The notes under the pieces were generated by a model. That model was not told where the DNA came from. It saw nothing but the letters and a program-made list of their open reading frames with translations, and did no database searches. Of a DNA stretch of 64,000 nucleotides, positions 25,072 through 34,109 are shown one piece after another (within the stretch, counting starts at the first letter, position 1; the number at the start of each line of letters is the position of its first letter). Source of the DNA: Luteimonas granuli (GTDB lineage Bacteria > Pseudomonadota > Gammaproteobacteria > Xanthomonadales > Xanthomonadaceae). Both the position numbers and the translations under genes were made by a program. The stretch is taken from NCBI RefSeq assembly GCF_007795095.1, contig NZ_CP042218.1, forward strand, positions 1,958,501 to 2,022,500. The letters run 5' to 3'.

Positions 25072-25266
25072 ATGTCCAGCCACCAGCCGCAGCCCGCCAA
25101 CGCCCAGAAGCAGTACGAAGTGCGCCGCGCCGACCTGCCGCTGAGCTGCCCCTTGCCCTCGATGGCGCTGTGGAACTCGCATCCGCGGGTCTACCTGCCG
25201 ATCGAGAGCGAAGGCGGGGAGTCCGACTGCCCCTACTGCGGCGCCCACTTCGTCCTGGTCGACTGA
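25072..25266 (+). CDS. CHCC-type zinc-finger domain protein
   Basis: This 64-residue protein is nearly all one zf-CHCC domain. The ligands are Cys in LPLSCPLPSMALWN, His in SHPRVYLPI, and the CPYC pair in SDCPYCGAHFVLVD. The domain is related to the NDUFS6/13-kDa accessory subunit of complex I, where it binds Zn2+; in bacteria it is found as a short stand-alone protein, often near envelope or respiratory genes. It precedes the LPS glycosyltransferase by 25 bases and is likely co-transcribed with it. Confidence 0.85.
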   Translation: MSSHQPQPANAQKQYEVRRADLPLSCPLPSMALWNSHPRVYLPIESEGGESDCPYCGAHFVLVD

Positions 25267-25291
25267 GCCCGGCGCCGCGCGCCGCCGGCGC

Positions 25292-26419
25292 ATGCCCCGG
25301 CCGCTGACCGTCCTGCAGCTGCTTCCCGCCCTGGAATCGGGCGGCGTCGAACGTTCCACGCTGGAGATCGCCGAGGCTCTCTCCGACGCCGGGCACCGCG
25401 CGCTCGTGGCATCGGCGGGCGGCCGCCTGCTGCCGGCGCTGCGCGCCACCGGCGCGGAACACTTCGAACTGGACATCGGCCGCAAGTCGCTGCTCACCCT
25501 GCGCCTGGTGCGTCCGCTGCGCCGCTTGATGGCGGAGCAGGGCGTGGACATCGTGCACGCGCGTTCGCGGTTGCCGGCATGGATCGGCTGGCGTGCGTTG
25601 CACGGCCTGCCGACGGCGGCGCGGCCCCGCTTCGTGACCACCGTCCACGGCCTCAACACGCCCTCGCGCTACAGCCGGATCATGGCCCGCGGCGAGCGCG
25701 TGGTCTGCGTCTCGGACACGGTGCGCGAGCACGTGCTGCGGCATTACCCCCGCACCGATCCCGACCGTCTGCGCGTGATCCCGCGCGGCATCGATCCGGC
25801 CGCGTTCCCGCGCGCACCGTGGCCGGATCCTGCGGCACGCGCCGCGGCCGCGGGCGCCGAATCGGCGCTGGGCGGCAACGGCCCGCTTCTGCTGCTGCCG
25901 GGTCGCGGCACGCGCCTGAAGGGCCATGCCGACGCGATCGGCCTGCTTGCCGCGCTGCGCGCCGACGGCCTGGATGCGCGGCTGTGGATGCCAGGCGCCC
26001 GCGACCCGGCGCGCGCCGCCTATGTCGCCGAGCTGGAAGCGCTGGCGCGCACGCTCGGCGTCGACGCCGCGCTGGCGATCACGCCGCCCACCTCGACCAT
26101 CGCCGCCGCCTATGCCGCCAGCGACCTGGTGCTGCAGCTCTCGCGCAAGCCGGAAGCCTTCGGCCGCACGGTGATCGAAGCCTTCGCCGTGGGTCGGCCG
26201 GTCCTGGGCTGGGACCATGGCGGCGTCGGCGAACTGCTGCGCGAGCTGCAGCCCGAGGGCGCCGTGCCGGTGTTCGACGCTGGCGCACTGCAGGCGCTCG
26301 CGGCCGCGCTGCTCGCGCGCGACCTGCGGCTTCGGGCTACGATTCCCGCCGTTCCCGTCCGCTACTCGCTCCGCTCGATGCAGGACGCCACGCTCTCGGT
26401 CTATGACGAACTCCGCTGA
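25292..26419 (+). CDS. GT4-family glycosyltransferase
   Basis: This 375-residue, GT-B fold retaining glycosyltransferase has an N-terminal acceptor domain LQLLPALESGGVERSTLEIAEAL and VDIVHARSRLPAWIG. The C-terminal donor domain includes LPGRGTRLKGHADAIGLLAAL and the EX7E-type block SRKPEAFGRTVIEAFAVGRPVLGWDHGGVGELL. It is expected to add a sugar to LPS or another surface glycan from a nucleotide-sugar donor. Its 3' end overlaps the O-antigen-ligase gene by 17 bases. Context (WaaA and acyltransferase nearby) supports an LPS role, with the exact linkage unknown. Confidence 0.92.
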   Translation: MPRPLTVLQLLPALESGGVERSTLEIAEALSDAGHRALVASAGGRLLPALRATGAEHFELDIGRKSLLTLRLVRPLRRLMAEQGVDIVHARSRLPAWIGWRALHGLPTAARPRFVTTVHGLNTPSRYSRIMARGERVVCVSDTVREHVLRHYPRTDPDRLRVIPRGIDPAAFPRAPWPDPAARAAAAGAESALGGNGPLLLLPGRGTRLKGHADAIGLLAALRADGLDARLWMPGARDPARAAYVAELEALARTLGVDAALAITPPTSTIAAAYAASDLVLQLSRKPEAFGRTVIEAFAVGRPVLGWDHGGVGELLRELQPEGAVPVFDAGALQALAAALLARDLRLRATIPAVPVRYSLRSMQDATLSVYDELR

Positions 26420-27743
26420 CATCGCGCCGCAGGCGATGCCGCACGCCACCGCCGCCGGCTGGCGCTGGGCGCCGCACTGGGTGCTGGCCTTCGTGGCCCT
26501 GTGGCCGGCACCCGGCTATGCCGAGGCCGTCGTCGTGCTGGGTGCGCTGGCGGCCATCGTCAAGCTCGCGGCCAGCCGTTTCCGCGGCGGCGCACAGTTG
26601 CTCAGCGGCCCGGCCTGGGCGCTGACCAGCGTGCTGTTCTTCGCCTACTGGCTGCCCGAGCTGCTGTCGGCGGTGGGCGCCGTGGATCCCGGGCGCACCC
26701 TGCGCGAGGCCCTGGTCGACCTGCGCTACCTGCCCTTCCTGTGGCTGGTGGCGATCGCCGTTGCCGATGGCCGCGGCCGGCGGCTGACCTTCGGCGGACT
26801 GGCGGTGATCATGGGCATCTGGACGCTCGACGCGCTGGTCGAAGTGGTCTTCGATACCAGCCCGCTGTTCTGGGGCATCGACGCCGCGAAGCAGCTGATC
26901 AGCGGCCGGCCGATGTGCGACCTCGACGCGCTGGCACGCGCCGACCGCCTCGGTGGCGTGCTCGGGCCATGCAACCTCAAGCTCGGCCTGGTGCTGGCCA
27001 GCCTGTCGCCGTTCGTGCTCTATGCCGCGGGACGCCGTTGGCGTACGCCGGGCTGGGTGGTGGCGGCCGCGGCCGTCGGCATCGTGATCATATTCGCGGG
27101 CTCGCGCGCCTCCTGGCTGACCTATGCGCTGGTGCTGCTGCTGTCGGGCTGGCGACTGCTCGGGTGGAAGCGGCTGCTGGCCGTGTTCGGCGCCGGCATC
27201 GTGGTGATCATCGCCGTCAGCCTGGCCTCGCCGGAAGTGCGCGAGCGCCTGCAGCGCACCACCCAGGCCCTGCAGGCCGACCCGGCCGGCGTCGACGTCG
27301 CGCTGTCGGGCCGCACCCGCATCTGGGGCGCGGCGCTGTGCATGGTGCGCGAGCATCCGATCAACGGCGTCGGCGCACGCGGCTTCCGCGAGGCCTTCCC
27401 GGACTGCGATCCGGAAGCGGGCGCGGTGGCCGCCTGGGGCGAGGGGCCGGCGCTGCACGCGCATCAGATCGTGCTCGAAGTGCTCAGCGAGACCGGCATC
27501 GTCGGCCTGCTGCTGTGGCTGTCCGGCGTCGCGCTGGCGCTGCGGGCCTGGCGCTTCGCCGGGCCCTCGGCGCGCGAGCGGGCGCGGCCGGCAATGCTGG
27601 CGCTGGCGGTGACGGTGTTCCCGCTCAACACCCACCTGGCGTTCTATTCGACTTTCTGGGGCGCGCTGACCCTGATGCTGGCCGCGCTCTACGCCGGCAG
27701 CCTGCTGGCGCACGCACCTGCGCCGGCCGTGCGCACGGACTGA
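26403..27743 (+). CDS. O-antigen ligase/polymerase family membrane protein
   Basis: This 446-residue protein has roughly ten to twelve membrane helices and the Wzy_C/O-antigen-ligase signature in its large periplasmic loop: FAGSRASWLTYALVLLL, DVALSGRTRIWGAALCMVREHPINGVGARGFREAFPDC and HAHQIVLEVLSETGIVGLLLWL. WaaL-type enzymes join undecaprenyl-linked O-polysaccharide to lipid A-core, while Wzy enzymes polymerise it; sequence alone does not separate these. The ATG at 26403 lies inside the preceding gene, implying coupled translation. It converges on the acyltransferase gene ten bases away. Confidence 0.88.
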   Translation: MTNSADIAPQAMPHATAAGWRWAPHWVLAFVALWPAPGYAEAVVVLGALAAIVKLAASRFRGGAQLLSGPAWALTSVLFFAYWLPELLSAVGAVDPGRTLREALVDLRYLPFLWLVAIAVADGRGRRLTFGGLAVIMGIWTLDALVEVVFDTSPLFWGIDAAKQLISGRPMCDLDALARADRLGGVLGPCNLKLGLVLASLSPFVLYAAGRRWRTPGWVVAAAAVGIVIIFAGSRASWLTYALVLLLSGWRLLGWKRLLAVFGAGIVVIIAVSLASPEVRERLQRTTQALQADPAGVDVALSGRTRIWGAALCMVREHPINGVGARGFREAFPDCDPEAGAVAAWGEGPALHAHQIVLEVLSETGIVGLLLWLSGVALALRAWRFAGPSARERARPAMLALAVTVFPLNTHLAFYSTFWGALTLMLAALYAGSLLAHAPAPAVRTD

Positions 27744-27753
27744 GTCCGCGGCG

Positions 27754-28662
27754 TCAGTACGCCGAGCTGCCGTCGGGACGCCGCTTGAAGCGGCGATGGA
27801 TCCACAGGTACTGCTCGGGCGCCGCGCGCGCCATGGTCTCGATCGCCGCCATGACCTCGGCGGTGTCGGCGGTGGCGTCGGACGTGGGATAGCCCTCGCT
27901 GGCTGGGAACAGGCGCAGGGTATAGCCGCCGTCCTCGCGCCGCGCGTGCTGGTAGAACAGCACCGAGGCGCCGGACATGCGCGCCAGCTGGTGGGTCGAG
28001 GTCAGGCTGTGCGCCGGTTGGCCGAAGAACGGCACATACACGCTCTCGCCGCGGCTCGGATCCTGGTCGGGCGCATACCAGAGCAGGCCGCCGCGCTTGA
28101 GGTGGCGGACGCTGCCGCGCAGGTCCTGTTTGGGGAACATGGCCGCGGCGTAGCGCGCGCGGCCGCGGCGCACCGCCCACTCCATCGCCGGCTGCGCATG
28201 CGGGCGGTACATCCCCGCCAGCGGCGCGTGGTCGCACATCAGCCGGCCACAGACCTCCAGCGTGGTGAAGTGGCCGCTGACCACGATCACCCCGCGGCCG
28301 CCCGCGCGCGCGGCCTCCATGTGCTCCAGACCTTCCACCACCAGTCCGCGGCGCAGCGGCTCCACCGAGCCCCACCAGGCGCGGGCGAATTCGAACAGTC
28401 CGATGCCGATGGCCTCGAAATGGCGCCGCAGCAGTGCTTCGCGCGCGTCGGCGGACAGTTCCGGGAAGCAGAGTTCCAGATTGCGCGCGGCCACGCGCCG
28501 GCGCGCCGGCAGCGCGCGTCGCAGCAGGCGGCCGATCGTGCGGCCCAGCGCCCGCTGCACTGGCCAGGGCAGCCGCGCCAGCAGCGCCATCGCGCCGATG
28601 CCAAGCCATGCCGGCCAGTGGCGGGGCCCGAGTGGCGGCGTGTCGTCGTGGGGTCCGGCCAT
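27754..28662 (-). CDS. LpxL/HtrB-type lipid A acyltransferase
   Basis: This is a 302-residue, membrane-anchored late acyltransferase. A hydrophobic N-terminal anchor (WLGIGAMALLARLPWPVQRALG) is followed by RRVAARNLELCFPELS and the catalytic H-x4-E in VVSGHFTTLEVCGR. RGGLLWYAPDQDPSRGESVYVPFFGQPAHSLTSTHQLARMSGA is diagnostic of the family. It transfers a secondary acyl chain to the lipid A precursor at the inner membrane. The ATG at 28660-28662 (MAGPHDDT) was chosen; the frame is open upstream but overlaps the waaA promoter zone. It is divergent from waaA. Confidence 0.92.
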   Translation of the reverse strand: MAGPHDDTPPLGPRHWPAWLGIGAMALLARLPWPVQRALGRTIGRLLRRALPARRRVAARNLELCFPELSADAREALLRRHFEAIGIGLFEFARAWWGSVEPLRRGLVVEGLEHMEAARAGGRGVIVVSGHFTTLEVCGRLMCDHAPLAGMYRPHAQPAMEWAVRRGRARYAAAMFPKQDLRGSVRHLKRGGLLWYAPDQDPSRGESVYVPFFGQPAHSLTSTHQLARMSGASVLFYQHARREDGGYTLRLFPASEGYPTSDATADTAEVMAAIETMARAAPEQYLWIHRRFKRRPDGSSAY

Positions 28663-28730
28663 GCCGACGATTCTACCGGCGGCACGACCACACGCGCCCC
28701 CTCGCACGGCGGCTTCGCTATCCTTGACGC

Positions 28731-30032
28731 ATGGCCGCATCCCGGGACCGCGCCGTCGAACGCCTGCTGCGCGGCCTGTATTCGGCCGTGCTGTACCTGC
28801 TCGTGCCGGTGACGGTCTATCACCTGATCTGGCGCGGCTTCCGCCAACCGGAATACCTCGAGCGCTGGGGCGAGCGCTACGCCGCCTACAGCACTCCGCC
28901 GCTGGACGACTGCGTCTGGGTGCATGCGGTCTCGGTGGGCGAGGTCAATGCCGCCGCGCCGCTGGTCAACGCCCTCCTCGAAAGCCGTCCGGACCTGCGG
29001 CTGCTGGTGACCACCATCACGCCAACCGGCTCGGCGCGCGTGCGTGCGCTGTGGGGCGAGCGCGTGGAGCATGTCTATCTGCCCTACGATCTGTCCGGCG
29101 CCGTGCGCCGCTTCCTCGCCCACTTCCGGCCTCGGCTGGCGCTGGTACTGGAAACCGAGCTCTGGCCCAACCTGCTGTTCTGCTGCCGCGACCATGGCGT
29201 GCCGGCTTACCTCGTCAACGCGCGCCTGTCCGAACGTTCGCTCCGCGGCTACGCCCTGCTGCGCCCGCTGATCGGCCGGGTGCTGCGCACGCTGGCCCGG
29301 GTCGCTGCGCAGTCGGAGGCTGATGGCGCGCGCTTCGTGCGCCTCGGCGCGGAGCCGGGTGCGGTCTCGGTGCTCGGCAACCTCAAGTTCGACGTGAAGG
29401 TCGGCGATGCTCCGCGCCGGGTCGCGGCCGCGTTCGCGGCGCACAGCGGCGGGCGCAAGGCCTGGATCGCCGCCAGCACGCATCCGGAAGAAGAAGCCGC
29501 GGTGATCGCCATCCACCGGCGCCTGCGCACGCGCTGGCCGGACCTGGTGCTGCTGTGGGCGCCGCGCCATCCCGAGCGCTTCCGGCCGGTGGCGCAGGCC
29601 TGCGTCGAAGCCGGCTGGCGGGTGGCCACGCGCGAACTCACGCGCTGGCCCGACCGCGAGGATGGTGTGTTCGTGATCGATACGCTGGGCGAGCTGGCCG
29701 ACTTCTATGCCTGCGCGCAGGTGGCCTTCGTCGGCGGCAGCCTGCAGCCGGTGGGCGGACACAACCTGCTCGAACCCGCGGCGCTGGGCGTGGCCGTGGT
29801 CACGGGCCCGCATCTGCACAACTTCTCCGACATCGCGCGCCAGCTGGACGAGGCCGGCGCGCTGCGCATCGGTGCCGACGCCGAGTCCGTGGGCGCAGCG
29901 GTGGCGCGGCTGCTGGCCGACGCGGATGCGCGCGCAGCGATGGCCGCGCAAGGACTGCGCCTGGTGGCGGAGGGCCGCGGCGCACTCGCGCGGACAGTGG
30001 AAATGATCGCGCCGGAGCTGCCTCCGGCGTGA
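28731..30032 (+). CDS. waaA: 3-deoxy-D-manno-octulosonic acid (Kdo) transferase
   Basis: This 433-residue, GT30 glycosyltransferase attaches Kdo from CMP-Kdo to lipid IVA. An N-terminal membrane anchor (LYSAVLYLLVPVTVYHLIWRG) is followed by HAVSVGEVNAAAPLV with Glu71 as catalytic base, then TTITPTGSARV, LVLETELWPNLL and, in the donor domain, FVGGSLQPVGGHNLLEPAALGVAVVTGPH. All family motifs are intact. Together with the LpxL-type gene and the upstream transferase/ligase pair, it forms the LPS core block. It converges with tolC. Confidence 0.96.
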   Translation: MAASRDRAVERLLRGLYSAVLYLLVPVTVYHLIWRGFRQPEYLERWGERYAAYSTPPLDDCVWVHAVSVGEVNAAAPLVNALLESRPDLRLLVTTITPTGSARVRALWGERVEHVYLPYDLSGAVRRFLAHFRPRLALVLETELWPNLLFCCRDHGVPAYLVNARLSERSLRGYALLRPLIGRVLRTLARVAAQSEADGARFVRLGAEPGAVSVLGNLKFDVKVGDAPRRVAAAFAAHSGGRKAWIAASTHPEEEAAVIAIHRRLRTRWPDLVLLWAPRHPERFRPVAQACVEAGWRVATRELTRWPDREDGVFVIDTLGELADFYACAQVAFVGGSLQPVGGHNLLEPAALGVAVVTGPHLHNFSDIARQLDEAGALRIGADAESVGAAVARLLADADARAAMAAQGLRLVAEGRGALARTVEMIAPELPPA

Positions 30033-30047
30033 TCTCCGCGGCGGCGG

Positions 30048-31391
30048 TCAGCCGCCGGCGCTGGTGTCGGGCGTGGCGGCCTCGACGGTGAGCAGGCGGT
30101 TGATCTCCTGCACGTCGGCAATGCCGAGGGTGCCCGCGGCCTGCGCCAGCAGCAGGCGGTTCTGCAGGAAGTTGTAGCGCGCCAGCGCGTATTCGCGTTC
30201 GGCGTTGAACAGGTTCTGCTGGTTGATCAGCACGTCGACCACGGTGCGGGTGCCGACCTCCAGGCCGACCTGCGAAGCCTCGTAGGCGCTGCGCGCCGAG
30301 ACCAGCGCCTGGCGGCGGGCCTCGATCTCGCTGACGCCGGCGACCACGGTCTGGTAGGCGTTGCGGGTGTTGCGGTCGAGCGCGCGGCGGGCCTGCTCGA
30401 GCTGCTGCTCGGAGATGTCGCGGCTCGACAGTGCCTGGCGCACGCGGGACTGGGTGGCGCCGCCGGCGAAGATCGGCACGCTCAGGGTGAGGCCGATGCT
30501 GTGGCCCTCGCCGGTGGGCGTGCCGCCGGAGCCACCCGTGCCCAGGTCGCCCCAGGCGGCGCCATTGTCGTAGCCCGCCCCGAGGGTCAGCCGCGGCAGA
30601 TGCCCCGCGCGCGCGGTGGTGACGCCATGCTCGGCGGCGCTCAGGCTGTATTCCGCGGCGCGCAGCGACGGGTTGTTCTCGATCGCGGTGGCCAGCCAGC
30701 GGTCCAGGCCGTCACCCACGGGTGCTTCGGGCTGGAAGTCCTCCGGAAGCGCGCGCAGGGTCCGCACCGGGCGGCCGGTGATCTCGGCCAGCGCCTGGTA
30801 GGCGTCCTCGAGCGCGTTGCGCGCCAGGATGGTGTTGGCGCGCGCGGCGTCGTACTGGGCGCGGGCCTCGTGCACGTCGGTAATGGGTGCCAGGCCGACC
30901 TCGAGGCGCTTGTCGGCGAAGTCGTACTGCTTCTGCAGCGCGGCCTCGGCGGCCTCGGCGGCGGCCAGGGTCTCGATCGCCACCAGCACGTTGAAATACG
31001 CGGCCGAGGTGCGGGTGATCAGCTGGTGGTTGGCGGCGTCGAGATCGAAGCCGGCGGCGGTGTCGAGGGCGCGCTGCGCGCGCAGGTTGGAGATCGCGCC
31101 GAGGTCGAACACCGTCTGGCTGAGATCGACGCCGACGCTGCGTCGGCGGGCGTCGCCGTCGACGCCTGCAGCATAGCTGCGGTTCAGCGACGCGCTGCCG
31201 CTGATCTGCGGCAGCAGCGCGGCACGTGCCTGCACGCGGCCTTCATGGCTGATGTCCCGGTTGGCCTCGGAAATCGCCAGCGCCGGATCGTTGCTGCGCG
31301 CCAGTTCGTAGGTCTGCAGCAGGTCTTCCGCCGATGCCGCGGCGGGCACCAGGGCGAGGAGGAGCGCGAGGGCGAGGGGTCGACGGGTCAT
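30048..31391 (-). CDS. tolC: TolC-family outer-membrane efflux channel
   Basis: This 447-residue protein has a signal peptide (ALALLLALVPAAASA) and two homologous halves of the TolC barrel and alpha-tunnel. Family landmarks are DLLQTYELARSNDPAL, LITRTSAAYFNVLVAIETL, VGLAPITDVHEARAQYD, VPIFAGGATQSRVRQ, VGTRTVVDVLINQQNLFNAEREYALARYNFLQNRLLL. It forms the trimeric exit duct for tripartite pumps and type I secretion. AAGGA precedes the ATG. It lies downstream of pcm on the same strand and 1.6 kb from an RND adaptor/pump pair that has no own outer-membrane gene, so it is a plausible partner. Confidence 0.94.
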   Translation of the reverse strand: MTRRPLALALLLALVPAAASAEDLLQTYELARSNDPALAISEANRDISHEGRVQARAALLPQISGSASLNRSYAAGVDGDARRRSVGVDLSQTVFDLGAISNLRAQRALDTAAGFDLDAANHQLITRTSAAYFNVLVAIETLAAAEAAEAALQKQYDFADKRLEVGLAPITDVHEARAQYDAARANTILARNALEDAYQALAEITGRPVRTLRALPEDFQPEAPVGDGLDRWLATAIENNPSLRAAEYSLSAAEHGVTTARAGHLPRLTLGAGYDNGAAWGDLGTGGSGGTPTGEGHSIGLTLSVPIFAGGATQSRVRQALSSRDISEQQLEQARRALDRNTRNAYQTVVAGVSEIEARRQALVSARSAYEASQVGLEVGTRTVVDVLINQQNLFNAEREYALARYNFLQNRLLLAQAAGTLGIADVQEINRLLTVEAATPDTSAGG

Positions 31392-31429
31392 CGGGGGGTC
31401 CTTGTGGTTCCGGCGGGTCAGCCGGCGGG

Positions 31430-32083
31430 TCAGAGCGCGAACGCCGGAACAGGCGCCGCGCCCGCCAGGTAGGCGAGGTCGGTTTCGAACAACGATTCGA
31501 TGCGCGGGCCGTTGACGTCGGCGCGGATGAGCACCGCCTCCAGCGCCGGCAGCCGGCCGCGCACGATGAACATGCGGCCGCCGGGGCGCAGCCAGCCGAG
31601 GAAACGGTCGGGAACGGTGTCCACGGCGCCGGTCACGCAGATGGCGTCGAACTGGCGGTCCGGTTCCCACGAGAACGCATCGGCGTGCACGACCGAGACG
31701 TTGGTCGCGCCCTGGGCCAGCAGGGTCGCGCCCGCGGTCCCGGCGAGATCGGCGTGGCGCTCGACGGTGGTCACCGCCCGCGCCAGCCGGCCCAGGCAGG
31801 CGGCCATGAAGCCGCTGCCGGTGCCGATCTCCAGCACGTCCTCGGAGCCGTCCAGCGACAGCGCCTGCAGTGCGCGGCCTTCGACCACCGGCTTCATCAT
31901 CGACTCGCCGTGGGCCAGCGGCAGCGCGACGTCCGCGTACGCCAGCGCGCGGTGCGCGGCGGGAACGTAGGCTTCGCGCGGCAGCCGCAGGAGTACGTTG
32001 AGGACGCGGGTGTCGAGCACCTCCCACGGGCGGATCTGCTGCTCGACCATGGCTTCACGGGCTTTGGCGAAATCGAGGGTCAT
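31430..32083 (-). CDS. pcm: Protein-L-isoaspartate O-methyltransferase
   Basis: This is a 217-residue, SAM-dependent methyltransferase. The SAM-binding loop VLEIGTGSGFMAACLGRLA and the N-terminal MVEQQIRPWEVLDTRVLNVLLRLPREAYVPAAHRALAYADVALPLAHGESMM are family typical. The substrate loop reads ESMMKPVVEGRALQAL, where classic Pcm has MSQP. The C-terminus is shorter than in E. coli Pcm. It repairs age-damaged aspartyl residues, though this subtype found next to tolC may have diverged. It lies 38 bases upstream of tolC. Confidence 0.88.
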   Translation of the reverse strand: MTLDFAKAREAMVEQQIRPWEVLDTRVLNVLLRLPREAYVPAAHRALAYADVALPLAHGESMMKPVVEGRALQALSLDGSEDVLEIGTGSGFMAACLGRLARAVTTVERHADLAGTAGATLLAQGATNVSVVHADAFSWEPDRQFDAICVTGAVDTVPDRFLGWLRPGGRMFIVRGRLPALEAVLIRADVNGPRIESLFETDLAYLAGAAPVPAFAL

Positions 32084-32190
32084 GGTGGGGGGCCTGGCTG
32101 GTCTGGATGACCCGCCATTTTACGGTGTATTGGGGAGGGAAGGCGGAGACAGCATCGCCATGGCGGCGCTCGCCCTTTGAGTGCCGGAAG

Positions 32191-32871
32191 TCACCGGGAC
32201 CGCCGGCTGCCGGGTTCCGCGGCTGCGCCGGGGCGGTACGCGCGCAGGAACAGGTCCACCGAGGCCTCGAGGTGGGCTTCGACGTCGAAGCCGCCCACGT
32301 CCTCGCATCCCAGCAGCAGGCGCGTATGGAATTCCCCCCTGAGCAGGGCGAAAAACTGGCCCGCGGCGCGCGCGGGATCGCCGACTTCCAGCTCGCCGGC
32401 GGCGGTCCGGCGGGCGAGCAGCGCCGCGAAGCCGGCCTGCAGCCGGCCGGCGCCCGCCTCCCAGAACATGGTCGAAAGCCGCGCGTCCAGCTGCTCGGGC
32501 GCGCACATCAGGCGGAAGCCCGCGACCGCCTCGGGCGAGAACATCAGTGCATGCAGCGCGCGCGCGATGCCGAGCAGGCGCGGCCGAAGCGTCGTGCCGG
32601 GCGCCGGCGTGAACAGCTCCGGCGGCACCTGCTGCTCGCAGTGGTGCGCGATCACCGCGGCGAACAGCGCCCCCTTGTCGCCGAAATGGCTGTACACGGT
32701 GAGCTTGGAGACCCCGGCCCGCGCCGCGATCTCGTCCATGCTGACGCCCTGGAAGCCGTGCTCGAGGAACATGGACTGCGCGGCCTCGAGGATGGCCGCG
32801 CGCTTGGCGGGATCCTTCGGGCGGCCCGGGGCCGGGCGCGGCGCTGCCTGGCTAGTGTCTGGCGTGGTCAT
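32191..32871 (-). CDS. TetR/AcrR-family transcriptional regulator
   Basis: This is a 226-residue regulator. The N-terminal DNA-binding domain is clear: RAAILEAAQSMFLEHGFQGVSMDEIAARAGVSKLTVYSHFGDKGALFAAVI. The C-terminal all-helical ligand domain contains FRLMCAPEQLDARLSTMFWEAG, as in AcrR-type efflux regulators. It is divergent from an RND adaptor gene, 76 bases apart, the normal arrangement for a local repressor released by pump substrates. A short symmetric ACCG/CGGT pair in the intergenic region is too weak to call an operator. The ATG at 32869-32871 (MTTPDTSQ) was chosen. Confidence 0.9.
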   Translation of the reverse strand: MTTPDTSQAAPRPAPGRPKDPAKRAAILEAAQSMFLEHGFQGVSMDEIAARAGVSKLTVYSHFGDKGALFAAVIAHHCEQQVPPELFTPAPGTTLRPRLLGIARALHALMFSPEAVAGFRLMCAPEQLDARLSTMFWEAGAGRLQAGFAALLARRTAAGELEVGDPARAAGQFFALLRGEFHTRLLLGCEDVGGFDVEAHLEASVDLFLRAYRPGAAAEPGSRRSR

Positions 32872-32947
32872 CCGCGAATACTGGACCGTCGAGTTCGGTA
32901 ACCATAGCATTGCGGCCTCTGGCGCGGATCGATGCAGGGAGCAACCC

Positions 32948-34060
32948 ATGGCAGGCAGGCGCAGGATCCGCTGGACGGCCGGGGCCATGTTCGCGCTCGC
33001 CTTGTCCGCCTGTGGCGCGGGACAGCCGGAGCCCGCTCCGGCGCGGCCGGTGATGGTGGCGCGTCCGCAGCCGGCCCCGGGCGTCGCCCGCAGTTTCTCG
33101 GGTGAAGTGCGGGCCCGCGAGGAAAGTCCGCTGGCGTTCCGCGTCGGCGGGAAGCTGGTGCGGCGGGAGGTCGACGTCGGCGACCGCGTGGCCCGCGGCA
33201 CCCTGCTCGCGGTGCTCGACCCTGGCGACCTGGACACCCAGGTCCGTGCCGCCGAAGCGCGGCTTTCCGCGGCCGAGGCCCAGCTCCGGCGCGCGGCCGC
33301 CGACCGTGCCCGCTATGCGACCCTGGCCGACGAACAGCTGGTCAGCCGCTCCGCGCTGGACGCCCAGGAGGCCGCCTGGCGCGCCGCGGACGGCGAGATG
33401 CGCGCCGCGCGCGCGGCCGCCGAGCTGGCTGCCAACCAGGCCGCGCACACCCGCCTGCTGGCGCCGGCCGACGGCGTGATCGCGAGCCGGCAGGCGGAAG
33501 CCGGGCAGGTGGTGGCGGCGGGGCAGGCGGTGTTCACCCTGGCCGCCGACGGTGGCCGCGAAGTCGCGATCGCGCTGCCGGAGTCGGTGGTGGGCGAGTA
33601 CGCGGTCGGCCAGCCGGTCGAGGTCGAACTGTGGGCCGCACCGGGCGAGCGCCTGCGCGGCCGCTTCCGCGAGATCTCCCCGGCTGCCGACCCGGTGGCG
33701 CGCACCTATGCCGCGCGCGTGGCGCTCGACGGTGCCGACGCGTCGCGGGTCGCGCTGGGCCAGAGCGCGAAGGTGCTTGCCGCCGGCGGGGACGCGACCC
33801 TGACCGTGCCGCTGGCGGCGGTGCAACGCGGCGACGACGGCGCGCCCATGGTCTGGGTCCACGAGGACGGGCGGGTGCACGCAGCGGCGGTGCGGACGGG
33901 GCCGTTCGGCGCAGAGACGGTGCCGGTGACCGCCGGGCTGGAGCCGGAAGACTGGGTGGTGATCGCAGGCGGCCACCTGCTGCGCGAGGGACAGGAGGTC
34001 AGCGCGGTCGATCGGAACAACCGCCCCGTGCCCGGCGCCGCAGCGGTGCCGGCGCCGTGA
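32948..34060 (+). CDS. RND efflux periplasmic adaptor lipoprotein
   Basis: This is a 370-residue membrane-fusion protein. The signal peptide ends in ALALSACGAG, a good lipobox, so it is anchored in the inner membrane by lipid. It then has a lipoyl-like half (FRVGGKLVRREVDVGDRVARGTLLAVLDPGD), a helical hairpin (about 90-150), the second lipoyl half (RLLAPADGVIASRQAEAGQVVAAGQAVFTLA), and beta-barrel and membrane-proximal domains. GGGAG precedes the ATG. It links the downstream RND pump to an outer-membrane channel, probably TolC. Confidence 0.92.
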   Translation: MAGRRRIRWTAGAMFALALSACGAGQPEPAPARPVMVARPQPAPGVARSFSGEVRAREESPLAFRVGGKLVRREVDVGDRVARGTLLAVLDPGDLDTQVRAAEARLSAAEAQLRRAAADRARYATLADEQLVSRSALDAQEAAWRAADGEMRAARAAAELAANQAAHTRLLAPADGVIASRQAEAGQVVAAGQAVFTLAADGGREVAIALPESVVGEYAVGQPVEVELWAAPGERLRGRFREISPAADPVARTYAARVALDGADASRVALGQSAKVLAAGGDATLTVPLAAVQRGDDGAPMVWVHEDGRVHAAAVRTGPFGAETVPVTAGLEPEDWVVIAGGHLLREGQEVSAVDRNNRPVPGAAAVPAP

Positions 34061-34109
34061 CCGCCCTCCGCAGGCACAGGGCGCCTCCGGCGGCGCGCAT
34101 GGTGCCCGC

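Noticed and set aside
32872..32947. TetR operator between the regulator and the RND adaptor
   Set aside because: Only a four-base ACCG/CGGT symmetry is seen; too weak to call.
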